64,000 bases of DNA from Gautieria morchelliformis (Eukaryota > Basidiomycota > Agaricomycetes > Gomphales > Gomphaceae), in contig WHVA01000458.1 of the NCBI GenBank assembly GCA_015179125.1, positions 1 to 64,000 on the forward strand. Reading direction: 5' to 3'. The notes under the pieces were generated by a model. The model did no database searches and was not told where the DNA came from. It saw nothing but the letters and a program-made list of their open reading frames with translations. Within the stretch, counting starts at the first letter, position 1. Each line of letters opens with the position of its first letter. This document shows positions 54,505 to 64,000 of the stretch, piece after piece. The translations under genes and the position numbers were made by a program.

Positions 54505-55745
54505 TGGGGAACGCTGCTGGACTACCTACCAACCATGGCTCGCTGCTTGAGACTCGTGGGTACATGCTCCGGCCCCGGTTATACTTATCGTCCAGGCAGT
54601 GGGGCTAGGCCCTAATAAAGGCCGCTTTATGTACGAGAATGGATTTGCTATCAGGGTACGTGAGCTTTTGATGTGGTGACATGTATCTCACACGAAGTAT
54701 CTCACACGAAGCTCAGCCATGCTTGACGCCACCAGGGTCTCAGACGGCAAACATGTCGTGCATAAGATGATTTTTCGATCGATACCCCCACTCGAATCCG
54801 AGACACGTCGGTATTTGTCAAGCAAAGCCCTGCGTCAAACCCCAGTAACCATCGCATACCTATCCTCGATGGTCATCCCAGACTGCGAGGATCTGGATAT
54901 TATTGTTATGCCGCTTCTTAGGGCTTATGAGGCCCTTTCATTCAAACAGTTGGCAAGTCTGTGGGGCTCTTCGGCAGATATTCGAGGTACATCGCTTCAT
55001 TGTTGTTCAATATGACGTCACGTTGGGTTTCAGTGCCCTCACTTTATGCACCGGCATCATGTTGCTCATCGGTAACGCCTCCTAGCATTGATACTTTTTC
55101 GTCACTGATATTTACTTACTCAAGTGACTGTTTCGGGCCAAATGTCATGATGGGTCGACCTCACAGGGTTATACCCTGATGGCTTTCATCCCATGGAAAC
55201 ATGGTCGACGCCAAATTATCGTGGTATTCCAAAGCATCGTACACACACAGAACGACCTCGCAAATATTATATTACAGACTTTGGACTATCCCTTCGCCAT
55301 GATCCCGAAGCAGGCCCGGCTCTCGAGCTGCCCAAAATTTCGTGGAAAAGGTAAAACGGTACCCGAGTTCCAGGGAGATGGCTATGATCAATCGAGGTGG
55401 CAGCAACCCGTTGTCTACTATATTGGGAACGAACAAGACCTGTTTTTCGGAGGTGCGTCTGAGACGGGCAATTTAGATGTCTCTCCACTCATAGATTATG
55501 GCTAGGGTACGGTGAAATTTGATTTCATGTCCTCACATGACGGCAAACGACCCTGAAAACGATCTTCAATGGATCAAGTGGTGGATGGATTGGACACTAT
55601 CTTGCACTCACTGATCACCTCACAGCTGTGTGTGCAGCTAATGGCGCCCAAGGAGTTAGATCCTAGCTATGGGTTTGTTCAATGGATTCTGAACATCCCA
55701 CATTCTTTCCACAAGGTCACGTATGTTTTATTCATGGTCTCACCA
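54505..55745 (+). pseudogene. Protein-kinase-like pseudogene, basidiomycete family
   Basis: Blocks of a fungal protein-kinase-like family appear in order but in changing frames: GYMLRPR (near 54560), MLDATRVSDGKHVVHKMI (54719), SNHRIPILD (frame-shifted, near 54845), CEDLDIIVMPLLRAYE (near 54890), ALRQIFE (near 54970), FMHRHHVAHRD split by an intron (HRD loop, near 55040-55122), GFHPMETWSTPNY, RPRKYYITDFGLSLRHDPE (DFG motif, near 55255-55300), VPEFQGDGYDQ (near 55360) and a C-terminal MDQVVDGLDTILHSL (55569). At least four single-base frameshifts are needed, one in a G run near 54962 and one near 55345. The gene is dead though its motifs survive. Confidence 0.75.
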
Positions 55746-58016
55746 GTGCCCTGTCACGGTCATGCATGAGTGACCCACTTACTTCAAGCGAAGTTGCCAA
55801 TGTCATTGTTCATAACCACGTCACTTCGAAGCTGCTCGTTCCGATCTGTACCCCATACCACATGATATCCTCAGCATTTCCCATATGCTGTCTTTGTCCA
55901 GGCAGGCGATACACCATATTTCATGGGCAATTAGGCTGCACTCCGCAATCGGCCGTAAGGCATTCGTAACACTCCTAGTTTAGACTGACAGTTTCTCCAT
56001 GCTGTGCACATACTTACATCTGACTATGGCAGCGTGCTTCTCACACCACACCTGAGAAAAGAGGCAATACCTATGCATGTGAGTAATTGAAAGGGAGTAC
56101 ACATGGTGTGTTACTGATCCCGCTTGAGATCCAGGTTTATGGAAAAGGACTGAAGAACATACTAGCATAAACAACGCTTCTGTATTTAGCCGGGTGGATC
56201 CGAATGTCGTTCGTTCACGATTGCGGAGAACGCGCAAACGTACGTACCCGAGTTCCGAATTGACGGCATCGGAAGTGGTTGCAGATCCATATGTATCTGC
56301 CATCCTCTTCGACGAGTTCTGAGGATCAAATTACGTTGTTAGAATCGTATGAATTATGAAACGCAAACCTGGTCACAACGCAAAATCGATTTCTGGTTCG
56401 ATCAATATCCTGACATACTACTTGACGGACGCTATGATCAGCCGGAAGCTTCGGATGAGATACCTTGAGTTTCGAAGACCAATCCTTCTATTCCAGTTCC
56501 GGCCCCGAAGCGCCCTCTTATCACGGAAACCGAACCGGGGGTGAATCGATGGCTCTGGAAGACGGCGTCATGGGCTGACTCTGCCAGTGGCACGAGTGTT
56601 TTTCCGATCAACTCCGCCAGGTCCAAAGAAAGAATCATTCCTTTGGGAGTTGAATGGGGGCCTCAGACAATCGTCACTAATTTCGCGTCCTCTATGCACG
56701 CACTCAACGTGCCTCTCATGCACACCACTGAGGAAAGCATTGACCAGTGTGAGTGATCGACTACAAGAGAATGCAAGTGCTGACGCTGATTCCCACGTTG
56801 AGAAAGGACAAATGGACAAGGAGAAGTCGGCCAAGGGCCCGTGAATGTGTGTGACTCAAGAAACATACCAGGGAAAAACATGACTTCCATATTTACCATC
56901 ACCGGCCGCAGGAGAAAAGAACCCCACGTAGAGACGCCCCTGCCATCGATATCGATTAGGCTCGTTTTGGTGGTAAGACATAATAAACTTAACCAATCAG
57001 GTCAGTAGCATGCCAAAATATGCATTTGAGTGGTAGGAACTCTATAGCTTGCGGCAGGGACGATGAGAAGTATATCGGCCACAGGAGGAGGTCAGTCCTT
57101 GTTGCTATCAACCGAGGTTATATTTGGAATGTCGATGTGTAGCCGAATGGAACATGGAGGATCAGGATCATACTGGCGCGTCTTAGTAAGTGCCTTGAAC
57201 ACGCTCATGTCGCCATTCCTATTCGTGTCTGGTAGTGACCTGAACGCTGATCAATACACAACGTTGGTCGCCTTCCTTAAATTCGATACTACAGCAGTAA
57301 TGTGAAGTAGCTGCCATGGTTGAAGCAGCCGATCCGTGAATTGTAAAGACACATCCTTGGGACCTCCAGTGGTAGACATTAGCGCGAAGAATGTAATGTT
57401 GTGTGATTTGATCAGAGAGTATGACTGTGATCTGTGGTGAAGAGCGAGTCGAACAGTCCTAATCGCCGATGCGTTGCATCATGCACGTGCTTCATCGCCA
57501 TGAGGTCATGATGAACTGTAATTTTATCTGCAAAAGGGTTTGGAGAGACAGTCGAATGGGTGTTTCTCTTCGGCTCACCATGGGCATCAATCGTTTGGGC
57601 ACGAGGGGTGTGCGACCCCCCAGAAATCCTTAGAGCTACAATTCAATGGAATTTGAATTAAGTTCATCGCGGGGATATAACCAAATAGTTACTACCCAGA
57701 AGAGCTTAAGAAGTCCATCGTGATATGAATCAAGGTTCAAACGGGTAGGTCCAAAATTTTCTAGGTCTCAGCTCAGTTGGTCGTAAGACTCGTATCAAGA
57801 CGAACCACGTCTGACTTCCGAGTTACATGCAGTAATAATAATAGATCCTGTAGCCCATACGCACACATGTGACACAAATGTCGTACTACTAGTAGATCTC
57901 ATTTCCCACAGTACCGCCGACGAGAAGATCTGTGTCGATGTGAGTAACTGCAAGGAAGTACGCGTGCTAGAAGCTACGTTCCCACTGCATTCAAATAAAA
58001 CAGCTTCATCGATCGA
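55746..58016. other. Gene-poor stretch, no gene recognised
   Basis: Several frames of 60-108 codons overlap on both strands (for example near 56000-56840), none recognisable and none with a consistent exon pattern. A degenerate tRNA-like A box at 57755-57785 lacks a matching B box. Confidence 0.4.
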
Positions 58017-58899
58017 TTTTTTTTTTCTTTTTTCCAAGTTAACGTCTTTTGGGGCCGAGCCCTATGTAAGACGGTTACTACAAGTGTCCGGTCGACATGT
58101 GCCTCTATCATAGCCTTTCTTTATCTGTCTCTGCTTGCGCTAATAGGGCGACGCCCTGAGCGAGTCCGTGCCCGTGTGTGGGCGTGGTGTTTGCGTCTCT
58201 GCGCCTCGCGCATCAGCGTGGTCTCCCCGCTCACTCTCTCGTCTCTCCGTCCCGTCTCCGCGGCAAAGTGAGGTCTCCGTGTGTCTGCTCAAATCTGCGT
58301 GTGTTGCTGATGTACTGGACCAAGTGCGTCATTGCCTTCGCCCTCCCCAGCAGCGTGCTCGCTGACTTTGCCCCTCTGCGCAGCTTCTTTTCCAACACCC
58401 TCCTCTGTGCTGCATATCCTGGGAACCTAAACAAGAAGTGATGGACAGTTTCTTCAGCTCGGTTGCATGTCGGGCACATCGGGGTGTCCGCCTTTCCGAT
58501 TATATGCAGGTGTTTATTGAGGCAGACGTGCCCTGTTCTGAGCTGTACAAGTAAGCTGGTCTGTTTTCGAGGCATGTCACGGCTTATCTTTTGGTACGCG
58601 TTTGATGGCATGGAAGGGTCTATTTTGTGAGCTATTGCGGCTCTCGGTGACTTCGCAAAAGCCTCTCTTGCCGCCCCCTTGGTCTCCAGATGGTGTCTCT
58701 GAAGTTCAGCTGACCTGCTGCAAGGTAGGGTCCCCCTGCACTCGATGGGGATAAATCTCTCTTCACTCGAGTGTCCCCTGGCCGCTTTTTTGGCTTCCGT
58801 GTCGGCTTTTTCGTTTCCCGCTACCCCCGTATGTCCCGGGACCCACCTCATGAGGACCCCTGCCCCTGGCTGCTGTGCTACCACGCCTTCGATCTGCCT
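58017..58899 (-). mobile_element. 5'-truncated LINE (non-LTR) retrotransposon
   Basis: The minus-strand frame encodes the end of a LINE ORF2. The element finishes at its 3' side in an A-rich tail (minus strand GGAAAAAAGAAAAAAAAAA, 58017-58036). Identical 9-mers ATCGATCGA flank it at 58008-58016 and 58900-58908, fitting a target-site duplication. Most of the element (endonuclease, RT) is missing, the usual result of incomplete reverse transcription. Confidence 0.8.
58231..58899 (-). pseudogene. LINE ORF2 C-terminus: RNase H end and zinc-knuckle domain
   Basis: The frame reads VLMRWVPGHTGVAGNEKADT EAKKAARG, the last conserved block of a LINE RNase H (the WVPGH..V.GNE.AD signature), then helical sequence and PMCPTCNRAEETVHHFLFRF PGYAAQR, the CxxC...H zinc-like end of fungal LINE ORF2 proteins. 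It stops at 58231 after THGDLTLPRRRDGETRE. The N-terminal two thirds are missing, so it is not functional. Confidence 0.85.
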
Positions 58900-58908
58900 A
58901 TCGATCGA

Positions 58909-61776
58909 AATGGCTGACAAGGCTCTATAGTAAGTAATTTTCTAGATAAAATCGAGCATATTACATGAGCTTCCCATACGCCACTCTTGATACACTCACA
59001 GGGATAGGTGGTGATGATGAAGTTCATTATCACTCCTGGCGGGGAATACACTGGTGGCAGAGGCCTTTACATGAGTACGGCGGGGGGCTGCGCACTTCTA
59101 GCTAGGGAGTGATTTGAAGTATGCAGGTCTTCCATCAAAGAATGAAGCAAGAGGAGGGGCCTGAAGAAGTAGAGGACTAGTTTGGGCGTAGGAGGAGGAG
59201 GAGGAGGAGGAGGAGGAGGAGGAGAAGGATGCGGATGAAGATGAAACCGGCATTTGCATGCATACCTGGCCTCATTAGTGTATATATATGTAACGCGAGA
59301 GGGAAGGCCCATGCACTTCCCTGTATTACTGGTAGGTATATTCAGCTGCGTGTAGCGACCACCATCGGCACAGCTTAGGTCAAATAAACTGATGAGAATG
59401 ACAGAAAAAAGCCTCGAGTACGTGTTACGTACCATATAGTATACTTACAGGTTGTGCGGACATTCGCAACGCGTACTGGTTACACTTCAGTAAGACTTAC
59501 AGTAATCGTCACTGCTTTGACAGATGCATTTTATCTGGAGTAATTATTTGTTTTTCTTTTCAGTTGGAAACAAGACATAGCACAAGAGATGCATGGAATT
59601 TACATGGGTTGAACAAAAGAAGGGAAGGATCATCTACCCTAGCTTGAAGAAATGTGACTAATACGCTTCGGTGGCCAAACGCACATATTGGAGTTACATA
59701 AATGTCCTCCGAAATCTATCGAACAAGGATTGGTGACACGACTAGTTTTTATTCCCTGGCAGTGTTGGAATATGCTAGATCGCTTGCCAATAGGGTGCTC
59801 CGCCCGTCGTACCGGGCTAAAGCAATACCCTCTGTCGGTAGGCTTCCGCAGTGACAAAAATTAAAACCAAAATATACCTTGTTCTCGGCAGAAGAAGTAT
59901 CTGGAAAGCACATAGATTAACGAGAAAGAATTTCACCGCCCTGATTTGACATACGCAGCTCGAGACATAGGAACAATTTTAACTGGCCAAGAGTCTCCTC
60001 TCCATTCTTAAAGACGAGTACTTCAATACAGCTATGCGACATTGGCGCCCATTCCAATCTATAGCGATAATGAGAGATTGAGCCATGAATATGATGCTAT
60101 GAAGTTGAATGTACACACCCTTCAACCCATCTCATTGTAGTAACTGGGACACTATGACCGGGGGGGATCTCGGATGCCTGTTGAGTTTTCTTCATTGTTA
60201 TGTGATATGGAGTAGGGTTTGGAAGGACCTGGGGTGGTAGGTGATTCGGGGCTACTCACGTAGAGCTATATACTCTCTTCCATCTCACCCGGTGCCTGTG
60301 ATGATCACGAGGACAATTGCGCTCAATTCATCTTCAAGGTGGGGGTGGACGGACGATATTTTACACAGATCGCTTCTCCATTCGGGACTGGCTTGAGATC
60401 GATTGAGGCGAAGCGTGCCCCCGTACACCCTTATATATCTAACTTGAAGGGGGGTCCACATTGATCTATGCAATCAAGTCATTAAAATAGAATCCAAGAT
60501 GTTACAGTAAGTACTTACAGATGCCAAGGGGCCCAAAAGAAGACACCCGTGATCTGGACTAAAGGTTATATACTATGAAATCAGTAACCTCAATCGCTAC
60601 AAGACACGACAATTGTGGCGGCTGTGAATATGCATATCCCACCCGACAGTGATCCAGGATGCTTGCTGTACTTTCTGCTTTCACAGGTAAAAAATGTGCG
60701 CACTTCGAGAGTAATAGCAATAGTCGAAGCATCCGAGAAAATTCGAAACTGGGCATTCCCGGTTAGCGGTCACTACAGAGTAAACATTAATATAAAGCAC
60801 TGTATCATACATGAAAAAACCACAGAGGTCAGTTATGAACGGGCAGACTCATCAAGCCGCTTCAAGCCTGAGGCCTGAGAAAATACTCAGCTATCAGGTA
60901 TTTGACGTATGAGGGAATAGGTGAAGAGCGTTCGTGCGAACTTGAGTGAAAAATAGCCTGTTAGTAATGAACGGTGATGCAACGACTGCTACAAAAGCGC
61001 TGAGCCACGGTGGGCAGATAAGGAACACCATGGCGATTGATGGGAGCGAAGCAAGCCGGAGCATAAGTGGAGTTAGTAAGATACATAAAGCATGTGCATG
61101 AGGCCTTGAGGCCTTGCAAAAGGAGGCTAGTCTACGGCGCAGTACAGCACCGACACACTCTTAAGTCCGCAACCTCTAAACGCCCATGACTAATATCAGG
61201 GTTAGGGTTAAGGTGGCAAAAAATCTAGCTCGGTTACAATGTTCACTTCGAGGTCCCCAAACCTACTGCAGCATCTAAGAATATATACTCAGTTAACTAT
61301 ATAAGCATTAGAGCTCCTACAATATTGAATCAGGAAGAACTTGATGTCCATAATACTTCCGATTTGCCCCACCATTCAAGCCTTTTCGGTAAGCGTCCAT
61401 GAATTTCACAGAATGATTAGCAAACCTGTATCACATCCTCACAGTAAGCTAGTGTTCCATAGAAAAACAAGGAGGGGAAAGCACCTTCGCATCTTAAGTA
61501 GGTCTCTTATCTAGTGTACGTACATAGAAATTTGAGTGGGAATCAAGAGGCACAGGATAACTGTCGTGGAAACTGCGCATGCCCCAAGTATCAACTTTCC
61601 CTTATATATACTTACCGTAGTATTCCGAAAAAAATCAACTTCAAGCGCCAAGTTGTGACAGTACGATCGGTTTCTGGTCTTCAAACACGCCCCGATAAAA
61701 GTAAATATTTACTCATGAGTCATGATGAGCCTTAGCTTCCAGATCTGTGCCATCTACCACACTTCAATACTAACTC
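58909..61776. other. Gene-poor stretch, no gene recognised
   Basis: About 2.9 kb without a credible gene; frames are under 125 codons. It contains a (GGA)n microsatellite and a short TTAGGG-like motif, listed separately. Confidence 0.4.
59191..59224. repeat. (GGA)n microsatellite
   Basis: About eleven GGA units in a row; the poly-Pro frame on the minus strand comes from it. Confidence 0.95.
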
Positions 61777-63183
61777 ATGAAAGATGAATTCTCATCTTCG
61801 CCACATACCAATGCGGTACAATATAATATTGTGAAAGATGTTTGGGGATATCGATCGCAGCTGATTGGGGAGAGGGCGCAGGCACTATTGGGTGCTCGGT
61901 GCATCAAGTTGACCGCCATCAGTATTGGTAACGGTCACAGATCACCAACTTTCCCTTACCTTCTCAGTTCTCACGAACATTCTTTCAGGAGCAAACCATA
62001 AAGTTTGTGTTCTGCTACAGTGATCAGGATGATGAACGACTCCTTGTCACCGCAACGCTGATCGCAAGAACTATTCTGACTTGGCTCTATCTAGGTATAC
62101 CGTGTCGCTATGGATGATGGACGTACCGTAATTGCGCGGGTCCTCTCCCCAAGTTTCAAAGAATATGGGGCTGGGGCCTATCCTGAAGACACCATGGAAG
62201 CGGAGGTTCATCACGCATTTCGGATATCGTAGTCCACATCCTCACTTATCCTCCTTAGATTGCTACGATGCGATACGTGAAGACCCATAGCTCTATCCCA
62301 GTGCCCGAAGTCTATTATCATGATAAGGACAAAAACGGCGAGGTCGGGGGAGAATGGATGCTTTTAGAAGATGTAGGTGAAGCGCACCATGGTAGGAATG
62401 TTTAGACATATGAACTCTTTTCAGATTCGGGGAACAAATCTCTACATGACATGGCCGGAGATGTCCATTGATCAACGTCAAAAAGTGGGCCTTGCGGTCG
62501 TCAATGTGTGGGCACAGCTCATGCGACTCCGTTTTGGAGCCATTGGAAGCATAAACGCTCCTGAGGATGATGACACAACCTTCTACGTTGGCCCCATGAC
62601 ATTTATGCCTACAACTACTGGGAAAGCGGTGGCGCCGCCACGGAGCAAGTGTGGCCCGTTTTCTTGCGCGAGAGACTGGCTTCTGGCTTTAGCTCGTTTA
62701 GACATGCGTTTTCTGACGGAGGCGCCCTTGACGGAAGAAGAAAAGTCTCGTATGATCCCTGTGATCTCAGATACCAAGGCTGCGCCGTTGCCTTATCTTG
62801 ACAGCAGTGAAGCCTCTGACCCTTCGCCACGGTCCACGAATGTTTTGTTTCACGTTGATTTGGGCGTACACAATATCATGGTTGACAGCGATGACCCTAC
62901 CATCATCACAGGCGTGATAGACTGGGAAGGGGCATGTGTTGTACCGCTATGGTCTATTCTCCCAAGGTTTTCGAATCCCCTGCGTGCACCTTATATCACC
63001 AAGCCTGACGAACTCGGAGCACTTGAAGAACTCCGCTGCCTCATGGAGCGCACTTTGTCGGACGCTGTACCCGAATGGGCCAAGCTCATCACAGAATGTC
63101 GTGAGGCTCGGATGCTGCGCATCCGAGCTGAGATGAGCACTGCGGAGCCTCATAATGTGCGCATGCCGGAGGGTATTTTTTGA
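61777..63183 (+). CDS. Aminoglycoside-phosphotransferase-like kinase-fold protein
   Basis: Five exons, 61777-61927, 61989-62002, 62095-62205, 62259-62372 and 62425-63183, all with GT-AG introns, encode 382 residues without a stop. Early blocks are GERAQALLGARCIKLTAISI, GANHKVYRVAMDDGRTVIAR VLS and MRYVKTHSSIPVPEVYYHD, then EWMLLED, the nucleotide-binding lobe. The catalytic lobe has HVDLGVHNIMVDSDDP (HxD....N loop) and GVIDWEGACVVPLW, where the Asp replaces the DFG Asp. This is the APH/choline-kinase-like family, expanded in Agaricomycetes with unknown small-molecule substrates. Exon 2 is only 14 nt. A deleted copy lies at 50142-50374. Confidence 0.87.
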
Positions 63184-63482
63184 GAGGTAAAGACTCATTT
63201 TTACTGAGCGCTGAAGTTGTAACGCCATTTTGTTTGTTCTCTCTTTATTTTTAGTGTGTGAGGGGAGAGTTGCTGATGACATTTTGAAGAGCCCAGTGTT
63301 ATCTATCGGATTACGTGCATAAGTAAAGCTTTCGTGAAGGGGCGCCCTACCCCAATCGTAACGCTGATGAGTCTGGCGCGTAAATAAACATCGAAGATTC
63401 GCTCGAGATGTGTCTGCAAGGCAATACACGGGCTGACGTGAAGTCAGTTAAACCACCAGGTGCAAGTCACTGTTTGTTTACC

Positions 63483-63805
63483 ATAACCTATGGCAACAAA
63501 TAGTGAAAAAAGAGGAAATCTTGTAATAATTTGAAACTATGGCAAATGGTGAAGAATACTTTCTTTTTATTTACAATTTAAAACACCAAGAAAATCTGAA
63601 TAAACACAGATGAACATTTATAAGAAATAAATTGTAACAAAATAAATTTCACTGCATAAGATGCAAGAAATTATTATTTGCCTTTATTCAGATTTTCTTG
63701 ATGTTTTACATTGCAAACAAAAAGAAAGTATTCTTCACCATTCGCCATAGTTTCAAATTATTACAAGATTTCCTCTTTTTTTCACTATTTGTTGCCATAG
63801 GTTAT
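63483..63805. mobile_element. Long inverted repeat (foldback/MITE-like)
   Basis: Arms at 63483-63604 and 63683-63805 are near-perfect reverse complements (about 120 bp each, few mismatches: for example GGCAAATGG against GGCGAATGG) around an AT-rich loop of about 78 bp. The outer ends are ATAACCTATGGCAACAAATA. There is no coding sequence. It could be a MITE or foldback element, or the hairpin end of a larger element running beyond the window. Confidence 0.85.
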
Positions 63806-64000
63806 TGTTGGGGAATCAGCTGTTCAACCAGCTACAAAGGGCTCATACTGGTGTATTTCCGCGTTTTCATGAATTTATAGCATATACACGAAGCTATAAG
63901 AAATTGTGGGAGTATTTCAAACATCCATCCATCGTTGCCCTATTTTTCCATATTTTTCCGCAATTTATTTGGCCCAAACTGCCTTATTTCTGCTATTGCA
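63806..64000. other. Window end, nothing recognised
   Basis: AT-rich sequence after the inverted repeat. No gene or known element end was seen. Confidence 0.4.

Noticed and set aside
55980-57305. Overlapping frames of 60-108 codons
   Set aside because: No family similarity, no consistent splice pattern, and frames overlap on both strands.
57750-57830. tRNA-like A box (AGCTCAGTTGGTCGTAAGAC)
   Set aside because: No B box (GGTTCRANNCC) or foldable T arm follows at the right distance, so this is not a tRNA gene.
59067-59435. 122-codon minus-strand frame with poly-Pro
   Set aside because: The Pro run comes from the (GGA)n microsatellite and the rest has no recognisable domain.
61198-61213. AGGGTTAGGGTTAAGG, telomere-like
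   Set aside because: Only two TTAGGG units; too short to call an interstitial telomere.
1-64000. CRISPR array, bacterial operons or phage-type defence genes
   Set aside because: Pervasive spliceosomal introns and eukaryotic gene families; no regular spaced repeats of CRISPR type.

Overview
The window looks like nuclear DNA of a mushroom-forming basidiomycete (Agaricomycetes). Introns are short (mostly 50-95 nt, GT-AG), genes sit 45-250 bp apart, housekeeping genes have clear fungal orthologues, and the accessory DNA holds an LTR/Helitron/LINE mix plus kinase-like gene families typical of these fungi. All gene models were joined by eye from reading frames and splice signals, so exon borders are exact only where stated.

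Region 1 (1-4.9 kb) is a decayed minus-strand Ty3/gypsy element (gag with zinc knuckle, protease, start of reverse transcriptase) between degenerate GGAAC-type repeats. Region 2 (4.9-37.8 kb) is a compact, mostly single-copy gene island whose strands largely alternate. It holds a MIF-like tautomerase, a LACTB2-like hydrolase, an ITFG1/TIP-like FG-GAP membrane protein, V-ATPase subunit a, NOC3, APC5, a UBC6/UBE2J-type E2, a PNPOx-like flavoprotein, a possible transposase-derived DNA-binding protein, a partial multi-pass membrane protein, SF3A1, mitochondrial ribosomal protein mL60, CMS1, an ERI-1-like exonuclease with a membrane anchor, NDC80, MOG1 and an MIT-like coiled-coil protein. Several pairs are divergent over less than 200 bp, and NDC80 and MOG1 may share overlapping start codons.

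Region 3 (38-49.5 kb) is a transposon block. A decayed Helitron (Rep plus PIF1 helicase, with a clear hairpin/CTAG 3' end at 45000) is followed 26 bp later by a nearly full-length Ty1/copia element with two LTRs, whose gag-pol frame has one nonsense codon. Region 4 (49.5-64 kb) is gene-poor. It holds a rhodanese/dual-specificity phosphatase gene, a kinase-like pseudogene, a 5'-truncated LINE with a target-site duplication, an intact aminoglycoside-phosphotransferase-like gene with a deleted copy 12 kb away, and a 120-bp-arm inverted repeat near the end.

The genes do not form one pathway. They cover organelle acidification, ribosome assembly (NOC3, CMS1, mL60), splicing, cell-cycle and kinetochore control (APC5, NDC80), nuclear transport (MOG1) and ER protein turnover (UBC6-like). 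I found no bacterial-style operon, CRISPR array or convincing tRNA/rRNA gene, and no clear candidate for a wholly new system. The best leads are the NDC80/MOG1 start overlap, the tandem exon-intron cassettes at the 5' side of the Helitron, the possible transposase-derived protein at 22.6-23.9 kb and the anchored exonuclease.
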